This document shows positions 1-6,499 of a stretch of 10,372 nt of DNA, in pieces. Numbering within the stretch: the first letter of the stretch is position 1; each line of letters begins with the position of its first letter. The stretch spans positions 214 to 10,585 of the forward strand of contig LXFE01003427.1 in NCBI GenBank assembly GCA_001929475.1, written 5' to 3'. A model generated the notes under the pieces. The model was given only the letters and a program-made list of their open reading frames with translations. It searched no databases and had not been told where the DNA came from. Made by a program: the position numbers and the translations under genes. The DNA comes from Neolecta irregularis DAH-3. Its lineage: Eukaryota > Ascomycota > Neolectomycetes > Neolectales > Neolectaceae.

Positions 1-411
1 TAGGATCAATAATTTTAGCAGCTTATTACTACCTCATTCTCAACCTTCCTCACCAGTAAAGTCATCGTCGCTTCACCCATTCTCTCTCTTATTATCGTCA
101 TCAGCCATCCCCATTATATGCATGCCCGACTGTCGTTACTTGTGCACTAAGTCCGGCATCTCGGGATTCCGAGTTCAACCTGCCATTCAACCTAGATCAT
201 AGTCCCATCAGGCTAAGAAAGGGGGCACGGTTCGCTAGGCCAATGAAATTAGTCTATGCGAACCTCCTTGTTTTGGTTTTTCTACTTTTCTTTTACCGCA
301 TGTGTTCTGCGGACCGGAGAGACGGTTGGACAGTTCTTCCCTTCTAGACAGTCTTTTCGAATAGGGCCGTGACACCCTGGCACAATACAAGTGATGGGCA
401 ACGTGGATGGA
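1..411. other. non-coding upstream region
   Basis: No convincing coding exon is visible on either strand. The stretch is pyrimidine-rich in parts (for example 268-295) and ends in a TATA box. It is most simply the promoter and 5' untranslated DNA of the SOD gene, perhaps with the tail of a gene outside the window. Apart from one possible CCAAT box I see no distinct element. Confidence 0.5.
240..246 (+). promoter_or_regulatory. possible CCAAT box upstream of the SOD gene
   Basis: The bases CCAATGA match the core CCAATNA recognised by fungal HAP/CBF heterotrimers. The site lies about 210 bp before the SOD start codon, a usual distance. The motif is short and could occur by chance. Confidence 0.25.
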
Positions 412-419
412 TATATAAA
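412..419 (+). promoter_or_regulatory. TATA box of the SOD gene
   Basis: TATATAAA is a perfect TATA element 33 bp before the ATG at 453. Its position inside a longer open frame that begins with a non-ATG codon at 369 argues that translation starts at 453 and not further upstream. Confidence 0.55.
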
Positions 420-452
420 CCCTTTTACCAACCCTTTGGTTTCTTCTGCACT

Positions 453-1095
453 ATGGTCGTCAGTGCCATTCTAGTAATTCTCTCTACAACACTGTTTGCT
501 TTGAATGATGCAAGGGTATTAAATGGACGTCAATCATCCTCTTCTGCACCTTGTGCTATCGTTACATTCCCTCAGGTTGGTACGGCGCAGGAGATTAATG
601 GATACATCTCGTTCGCTCAATCTTCTGACGGGGTCCACGTAGAAGTCAATCTAGACAATCTACCATTGGAAGTAGGAGGACTTCTCCGCTATCATAGTAT
701 GTGTATTGGAATTACCCAGCTAATCTCTTGTACATGAAAAGGCTGTCGCCTCCGACTGCAAGTCTGCGGGCAAGCATTTTGATCCTGAGAATGTGGGAGT
801 CGCTAAACCATGTAATTGGCTTGCCCCAAGTACCTGCCAATATGGCGACATGGCTGGAAAATATGACGATTTAAGGCGATCCAATGTCAATATATTCTAT
901 GTGGATCCATTTCTTTCACTCTACCCCGAGTCCAAGGGCTACTTTGGAGGTTTAAGCGTGGTCATTCATCCCGGTGATGACACACGAATTGCATGCGGAA
1001 AGTAAATATTCTCAAAGTACATCCATGCATACATTAACATTTTTAGTATCATTCCCACCAGCTGTTCCGATATAAAAATCTGTCCTCAAACTTGA
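453..1095 (+). CDS. secreted copper-only superoxide dismutase-like protein
   Basis: Three exons are inferred: 453-696, 731-1001 and 1047-1095, giving 187 residues. A hydrophobic signal sequence starts at the ATG (MVVSAILVILSTTLFA). The body follows the Cu/Zn SOD fold: YHIHE at 80-84, HFDP at 97-100, YGD at 119-121, SVVIH at 157-161 and TRIACG at 166-171. Copper ligands His81, His83, His97 and His161 are present, as are the active-site Arg167 and a disulfide pair Cys91/Cys170. The two further zinc histidines align to Cys109 and Gln118, while Asp121 is kept. This is the pattern of fungal extracellular Cu-only SODs (Candida Sod5 type), which dismutate superoxide without zinc. Intron 2 (1002-1046, GT-AG, 45 nt) restores the conserved CGN ending. 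Intron 1 ends in TG. The C-terminus is short and has no serine-rich or GPI-anchor tail, so the product is probably soluble unless a further exon was missed. The family is clear; catalytic activity is inferred. Confidence 0.83.
697..730 (+). other. apparent GT-TG intron in the SOD gene
   Basis: Removing exactly these 34 nt turns ...TAT CAT A plus TA CAT GAA into Tyr-His-Ile-His-Glu, the invariant copper-binding motif of SODs. The donor GTATGT is ideal. A CTAAT branch-like site at 720-724 puts its A seven bases before the 3' end, the same spacing as in the second MEF2 intron. The last two bases are TG, not AG. Neither nearby AG (ending at 719 or 741) gives an open, in-register join. Confidence 0.7.
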
Positions 1096-1334
1096 ATTGG
1101 TTAGGTAACCTGTTCTTGAATCAATGTCATTACCTGAAGAGTGGGCTTGATCCTCCGGATTTCTGGGGAGTCGGCGCATTCAAATAGCCTGTTTCTCCTT
1201 CCAATTGTCTATCCATTTAATTATCTGATGTTCTCTATTCTGCAATTTTGCTATTCTATCGGACTGTAATTAGCTGGTCAATTGTCCATATAATAATGAA
1301 AAGGTAGAAAGAAGCAAAATGTCGAGCGTCATTT
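1096..1334. other. intergenic, SOD 3' flank
   Basis: AT-rich DNA after the SOD stop, with no coding signal and no RNA gene that I can recognise. It includes the SOD 3' untranslated region. Confidence 0.5.
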
Positions 1335-1344
1335 AAAATGAAAA
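1335..1344 (-). terminator. RNA polymerase III terminator of tRNA-Asp
   Basis: On the minus strand two runs of four T, separated by CA, begin five bases after the discriminator of the tRNA. T4 or longer tracts stop polymerase III. Two in tandem would give a main and a back-up site. Confidence 0.7.
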
Positions 1345-1348
1345 TGCT

Positions 1349-1430
1349 CTCTCCGGCCGGGAATTGAACCCGGGTCATTCGCGATTCTGTCAATGACAGG
1401 CGAATATACTCACCACTATACTACCGAAGA
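1349..1430 (-). tRNA. tRNA-Asp (anticodon GTC), with intron
   Basis: An 82-nt gene folds as a 72-nt tRNA-Asp plus a 10-nt intron. The acceptor stem pairs TCTTCGG with CCGGAGA (one G-T wobble) and the discriminator is G. The D-arm carries AGTGGTGAGTA. The anticodon stem TTCGC/GCGAA is perfect around the loop CTGTCAC, with GTC as anticodon. The T-arm is CCGGG TTCAATT CCCGG. The spliced molecule decodes GAC and GAT. The intron sits between positions 37 and 38, as in nuclear eukaryotic tRNAs. The gene lies alone between the SOD and NEJ1-like genes, on the opposite strand. Confidence 0.97.
1384..1393 (-). other. tRNA-Asp intron
   Basis: The ten bases TTGACAGAAT follow A37 and precede C38. Removing them gives a 7-nt anticodon loop closed by five Watson-Crick pairs. 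The intron carries GAC, complementary to the GTC anticodon, as expected for the anticodon-intron helix read by tRNA splicing endonuclease. Confidence 0.88.
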
Positions 1431-1450
1431 CGGTCTAATTAAACGGGGAA

Positions 1451-1458
1451 TATAATAC
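1451..1458 (-). promoter_or_regulatory. TATA-like element upstream of tRNA-Asp
   Basis: Reading toward the tRNA, an AT-only stretch containing TATTATAT lies about 21-28 bp before the first tRNA base. Some fungi, fission yeast being the known case, use an upstream TATA for tRNA transcription. It could equally serve the NEJ1-like gene on the other strand, about 170 bp away. Confidence 0.3.
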
Positions 1459-1629
1459 ATTATAAACTTAAACAGAGTCTGATGATTCTTGGGCAGTATT
1501 TCAACTTCAGAATTATCGCTCTGAGTACCATCTGAAATTTCCAACCAGGTTTGGAAGCTGCCTGACCAACCCTTTGTGTCACATGGCTCTGGTATTGGGA
1601 TAGTCCCATTGAACGTGACAAGATCGTGC

Positions 1630-3348
1630 ATGGCCAATCTTACTAGCTGCTCCTGGCATCTCCTTCCCGCAAATTCAATTTATCTTTATCAGCTAAATTA
1701 CACCACGTGGTCATATTCCTTGAGAGTAACCGATCTAAGACAGACTTGGATTGAAGAGTTGGGGAGTGACGCCATCAGGGCTCGAGCAAAGGTACCAAAG
1801 CCAGTATTTCCAACAGCTTAGATACCAGACAGAACAATGTGTTTATGATTACTCTACATCCTCTAATCTGGCTCAACTCATCGTCCTGGTATTGGATGCA
1901 CTGAAAGGTGGGGAAAGTACTAAGCTCCAAGTTCGCCATGAAAGAGAGCAGGCACGGCTTCTTTCAACTCCGTTACTTGATAAGGGGTAGATGGAAATAT
2001 TCACATCGACACTTATTGCGGACAAACTTCGAGCTGAATGGTCCTTCCGTCTCTCTCAGGAGCCTCTGGAGGTCGTTCAGAAATACCTTACCATTCCACT
2101 GGTGGCCCTGATACGGCAACAACGCCAAAGTATCAATCACTTGAGACAACTCCTCGAAGATAAGGATTATCATTTGCAAGAAATCAACACTCAGCTTAAA
2201 AATAGCAGCAACGACAGCTACAAACCTCGAAGTCTGGAACTTGCTCAATGGTCGAAATCTGACATCCAGAAAAGAAAGCTAGTTTCGAGAAATTTGATTA
2301 TGTCACTTGGCAGGAAACAGAAAAAGATCTCGCCAAGGTGAGTCTGAAGAGGATTTTCACAGATTTCGTTGAAGAAGAACAAAGTCTTTGGACAGAATCT
2401 ATAAAATCTATTAAAGATCTCGACACTTTTGGTATGTCAGATATTCAGTCATCATGCTCACGTAGGGTTAGCAATGAACGTTGAAGCCTCGAGGAATGTT
2501 ACACCGCCCCCTAAATCAAGGATATATATTTCCACTGTAGGCTCCGTGATACCACACTATTAACGACTCTAAGAGTATTGTGAAGCCGTCGCCCGCCAGA
2601 AAGACCAAGAAACTGGAAGTGGAGATTGACGATTTCATTGTATTGTTGCTGCATTTTTGTCACTGATGTTGGAGACAGTTCATGAAAATGCCACAGGTCA
2701 AGACACTCAAAAACCTTTCTTCAAAGAGTCTTCTTCGAGACTCAAACAGGGAGTAGATCACCTCTATGACGAGCTCCTTTATTCTGATATAATAGAGTTA
2801 TTCAGAGCAAGACATTTCGACAAACTTTCAGTCGCAACATGTCACCAAAGGATCCTCACAAAGACAAAATCTCGTACAAAAATCACCGAGCCATTTTGCA
2901 CCCAGCCCACAGCATGGCAGAACAGATGCTATCAGCGTAAATGTGAATAACAGAACTGTGTCATTGATCTTATTTAGTCAACTGATAGCGAAGATGACGT
3001 TGCATCGAAAACCAACATGCAAGATAGTATTCCCTCGCCATTTCCGTTTTTGGAATCCAATGTCTCTTTTCCACCTTTGCAGCTGTCCAGTAACGACGGA
3101 GAACAATTTGAGACATCTCCTCGTAAATTCCAGGCGAGTTTACCTTCGATTGATGCAGAAAAAGGTCTCATGAAAAACAGCAATGTATCCTCAGCTTAAA
3201 AACAAATGTTAACAAATTTTAGGCGCAAGTACATAAAAGAGCAGCTGATCCAGAAAGCGACACTGGTCGACGAAAGAGGAAGCAAATGGAACTGGAAGAC
3301 ATGCTGAAAAGGAAATCTCAAAAATTGCAAAGGCCGCGAAAGCTTTGA
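1630..3348 (+). CDS. NEJ1: XLF/Nej1-like non-homologous end-joining factor
   Basis: Ten exons join into an open frame of 451 codons: 1630-1791, 1829-1930, 1991-2231, 2270-2431, 2466-2536, 2574-2639, 2675-2752, 2796-2936, 2978-3184 and 3223-3348. The first four exons carry the XLF family pattern: an N-terminal head with WHLL at 9-12, SYSLRVTDLRQTW at about 30-42 and RARAK at 50-54; the strand AEWSFRL at 103-109; then a coiled coil at about 120-155 (LIRQQRQSINHLRQLLEDK) and FDYVTWQ. XLF/Nej1 binds Xrcc4/Lif1 and stimulates DNA ligase IV during end joining in the nucleus. The remainder is a long Ser/Pro/Gln-rich, probably disordered tail that ends in a strongly basic stretch (GRRKRKQ, then LKRKSQK and RPRKL), comparable to the basic Ku-binding tail of XLF; that role is inferred. 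Introns are 34-43 nt except intron 2 (60 nt, GTTCGC donor), which hides an in-frame TAG. The start was chosen because the WHLL head motif follows within ten residues. Family assignment is strong; exons 5-10 rest on frame, splice sites and tail composition. Confidence 0.83.
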
Positions 3349-3556
3349 TCCCTTCATTAATGAATTATTTGCAACACTGCTTGAGAAATATATATAGTGA
3401 ACGTTGTTGAATTGTACTGTACCACACTATGCAGGTGCTAGTAACAGAAGGTGGCGAAATATGAACTAAGGGCAAGGATATGTTGACCCAGGTGGTTTGG
3501 TGGAAGTGCTTAAAATTGCAAGTCGTCACAAAGCGTTGAAAAGTGTCGCGTACCAC
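3349..3556 (+). promoter_or_regulatory. NEJ1-MEF2 spacer with TATA-like site
   Basis: A 208-bp spacer between two genes on the same strand. TATATATA at 3389-3396, about 160 bp before the MEF2 start codon, is a possible TATA element. Out-of-frame ATGs at 3430, 3463 and 3480 would sit in the leader if transcription starts near that element. Confidence 0.35.
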
Positions 3557-5892
3557 ATGCTCCTCTGGCTATCAGTACCCTTAAGACAGCCTCACTGCCG
3601 CAATTCCTCTTTACTCAAATATTTGTATAGTACTTCTACAAATGATGCGCCGATTGAAAATATCCGAAACATTGGAATTATAGCACATATAGATGCTGGG
3701 AAAACTACTACAACCGAACGGATGTTATACTACGGAGGATACACACGCCGAATCGGGGGTATCTTAAACTTACCATGTTGATTTAATTCCTAGAGGTTGA
3801 TCAAGGATCCACAGTAACTGATTACCTTCCTTCAGAGCGATCTCGCGGTATTACCATTCAATCTGCAGCAATAACATTTCCTTGGAGATCTCATCGAATC
3901 AACCTGGTTGATACGCCGGGACATGCAGACTTCACGTTTGAGGTTGAAAGATCTCTGAGAGTGTTGGATGGAGCTGTTACCATTTTTGACGCGGTTGCAG
4001 GGGTCGAAGCTCAGACTGAGAAAGTATGGAGGCAATCGAGGAATCTCGCACGATTGGCATTCGTAAATAAGATGGATCGGGTCGGTGCGGGCTTTGGACG
4101 GACGGTTCGAGAAATTCGCTCGAGACTAGGTGCAAGGGGAGTGGTTATGCAACTTCCTGTGGTTAACAGGGAAACATTTGTGGGCGTCATCGAGGTGCTG
4201 GAAGAGCAAATACTAGTCTGGGAGGGAGGCGACGGGAGCCATGTTACGAGAACAAACCTAATGGATCACCTTGATCGGGACCTGCGGGAAGAAGCGAGAA
4301 AGGCGAGAGAATCATTACTTGAAACGATTACAGAGCTAGATGGACAACTGATGAACAAATTTCTCGTACTGGATGATTTTTCCAAATTCTCAATGTCTGA
4401 TATCAAGTCAGCCATCCGAAGGCTTACTATATCCAATTCGATTGTCCCGATATTCTGTGGCGCTGCATTTAAAAACATTGGAGTACAACCGTTGCTCGAT
4501 GCAGTCATTGACTATTTGCCGAACCCGAAAGAATGCTTTCCGCCCATAATATATGACGCAGACGGTAAGCAGATCGCAAATTTGGGGGAATCTTGTGCAT
4601 TAGCGTTCAAGGTAATCCATGATTCGAAAAGGGGCATGATGGTATTTGTCCGCGTATACAACGGTATGGTATTATATAGACCTCCCTGATTTCTAGGAAC
4701 TTTAACGAGAGGTATGGTTCTTCAAAATACGACATCAAATACCAAGGAGAAAGTCACAAAACTTCTACGAATGTATGCATCTGATGCAGTCGAGATCCCT
4801 GAAATATCGACCGGTAATATCGGAGTTATCCTAGGGTTGAAAGAAACTTGCACAGGCGATACGTTAGTAGCCTCAAGAAAACCATCTTCCATCAGGTTGC
4901 AAAACATTCCAGTTCCGCCCCCGGTGTTTATTTCCGTGATTGAACCTTTTTCCGCAAGCAACTCCAAAGATCTTGATATCGCTCTAGTAAATTTATTGAA
5001 AGAAGATCCAAGTCTAACTGTCTCACGAGACGAAGAGACTGGACAGATATTGCTATCAGGGATGGGCGAGTTGCATCTTGAGATTGCGCGGGATAGACTT
5101 GTCGATGAATATAAAGTTAAAGCCGATATTGGGAGACTGAGAATTGGCTATCGAGAGCAAGTAATCCAAGACAGCATTACACAGATAAAGGTGGTCGATC
5201 GAGAAGTAGGTGGGAAAAGAGTAAGAGCGGGGATTTCGGCATCTGTTGGCTTAACGACTGGTTCAGGGATTCAAATAGATGGAAATGAGTTCGATCTGGA
5301 AATTCCAGTTGAGCTTCAATCGAATTTCAGCTACCAAGAGCTTCGAAATGCCATGCTTACCGGCGCTCAAGCAGGTCTCTTAAGAGGAAGTCTGATATCT
5401 CTTCCAATCTATTCTTCTCACATTAAATTATCAAATATTCAACTATTCCCTGAGTCAACACTAGGGGCGATTTCTTCAGCGGCGCGACTAGCAGTGTCTT
5501 CTGTAGTGTCTTCGACAGAAACCGTATTAATGGAACCGGTAATGTCTGTCAGCGTCATAGTCCCCGAAAGTTGTCTCGGCGGCGTGATCAAAGATATCAG
5601 TGGAACTCGAGGTGGACAGATCGAATGCTTTAATGATGCTACTGAAGAAACCAAGTTTGAACAATTTCATGCTTACACCCCTCCTGATCATACATGGAAT
5701 GGGCAAGTTAAAGAGATGGGAAGACCTAGAGTCATCAAGGCAATTGTCCCGTTGAAAGAAATGGTGGGGTATTCAAAATTCCTTGGTGGCTTGGCTGCTG
5801 GGAGAGGATCATTCACGATGGTTCTTCATCAGTGGCAAAGGATGAGTAGAGAGAGAACTAAGTCTTGTTTAAAGGAGCTCCGAGGCTATTGA
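3557..5892 (+). CDS. MEF2: mitochondrial elongation factor G2 (ribosome-releasing factor 2)
   Basis: Three exons, 3557-3758, 3794-4663 and 4697-5892, encode 755 residues, close to the human GFM2 length. Introns of 35 and 33 nt are GT-AG. The first 30 or so residues ([11 protein letters not shown]...) are rich in Arg, Ser and hydrophobics without acids, like a mitochondrial import signal. GTPase motifs follow: AHIDAGKT (43-50, P-loop), [12 protein letters not shown] (switch I), DTPGH (107-111), NKMD (159-162) and CGAAF (G5 region). Domain II and the C-terminal EF-G domains IV and V are complete, with [11 protein letters not shown] in domain III. The [28 protein letters not shown] and VWRQ wording matches the EF-G2 clade better than the translocase EF-G1 (MEF1). 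Known role: GTP-dependent splitting of mitochondrial ribosomes together with the recycling factor. The ATG at 3557 was chosen; an in-frame extension to 3497 starts only at TTG. Confidence 0.96.
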
Positions 5893-6499
5893 ATGGGTAA
5901 TCTTTCTGATTCTCTGACGCAAATGTTGTCTTGGCTGTGTTCTTATCGCCTCAGACAAAGGTAAGGCCGCCAATGGAAATTTGATGAGTCTTCTTTATGG
6001 AGCAAGCTCAAATCGGGGACCAAGAAGTCGTGTGAATACCTAGCGCTAAGGGGAGGTTTGATTTGTAACTAGTGGCAAGGGAGGTAGGCATGGGGTACGA
6101 CATTGGCAAAGCAGTTCGAACCCTGCTCTTGGGCTAGTTACAAGCTTCATTGACGTAATTGGAATTTCCATTTGTCAGAACGTAGATAACAAGGCGAATG
6201 GGCCCGGTTGGCTATAGCCACTGAACGTTCCGGAAATGTGTTGATATCCGCGCCTGTGAATTGCGTTCTTCGCTTGTAACACGCAGGATGCAATTGTAGA
6301 GCTTTGCAGATTTAGAAGACTTGGATAAACCGAGAAAAACCCGATTATAAAGTTTCGCAATTTTCTAGTTTAGTGGGTTGAAACAGATTGTTCAGGGAGA
6401 TTTGCCAGCGACATTCGCGCAATCCTGGAGTAAGAACTATACAACGAAAAAGAAACCCCATTCGTTCCCTCTAGCACAAATATCGGACCGCCGGAAACT
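5893..6499. other. intergenic region, MEF2 to PPR gene
   Basis: About 600 bp without a convincing gene on either strand. It holds the MEF2 3' end, an imperfect long inverted repeat at 6063-6143 and the PPR promoter. I see no clear TATA box within 100 bp of the PPR start. Confidence 0.6.
6063..6143. repeat. long inverted repeat / potential structured RNA
   Basis: The arm TTGTAACTAG-TGG-CAAG (6063-6079) is complementary to CTTG-GG-CTAGTTACAA (6128-6143): ten continuous pairs, a small asymmetric internal loop, then four more. Inside lies a second hairpin, AGCAG (6110-6114) with CTGCT (6123-6127), closed by TTCGAACC. The overlapping GTTCGAACC at 6114-6122 fits the polymerase III B-box consensus. 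It does not fold as an intact tRNA. It may be a decayed tRNA-derived element, a structured RNA or chance. Confidence 0.5.

Noticed and set aside
369-452. N-terminal extension of the SOD protein from 369
   Set aside because: The first codon is GTG, not a normal fungal start, and the extension overlaps the TATA box. The ATG at 453 gives a clean signal peptide.
1416-1637. Minus-strand open frame running into the tRNA
   Set aside because: It overlaps the tRNA 5' end and the NEJ1 start region, has no family match and is short.
2550-2560. 11-mer TACCACACTAT repeated at 3420-3430
   Set aside because: Two copies of an 11-mer, one in a NEJ1 intron and one before MEF2, without further shared sequence; compatible with chance.
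3497-3556. Upstream extension of MEF2
   Set aside because: It begins with TTG and lacks targeting features. The ATG at 3557 gives a presequence-like N-terminus.
5981-5990. Hammerhead ribozyme core (TTGATGAGTC)
   Set aside because: Only part of the core matches and no flanking helices or GAAA partner are visible.
6063-6143. Intact tRNA gene
   Set aside because: The outer stem could mimic an acceptor stem, but the T-loop motif is not adjacent to the 3' arm and no anticodon arm forms.
6257-6297. Small inverted repeat AATTGCGT / ATGCAATT
   Set aside because: Eight bases with a mismatch and a long loop; too weak to report as structure.
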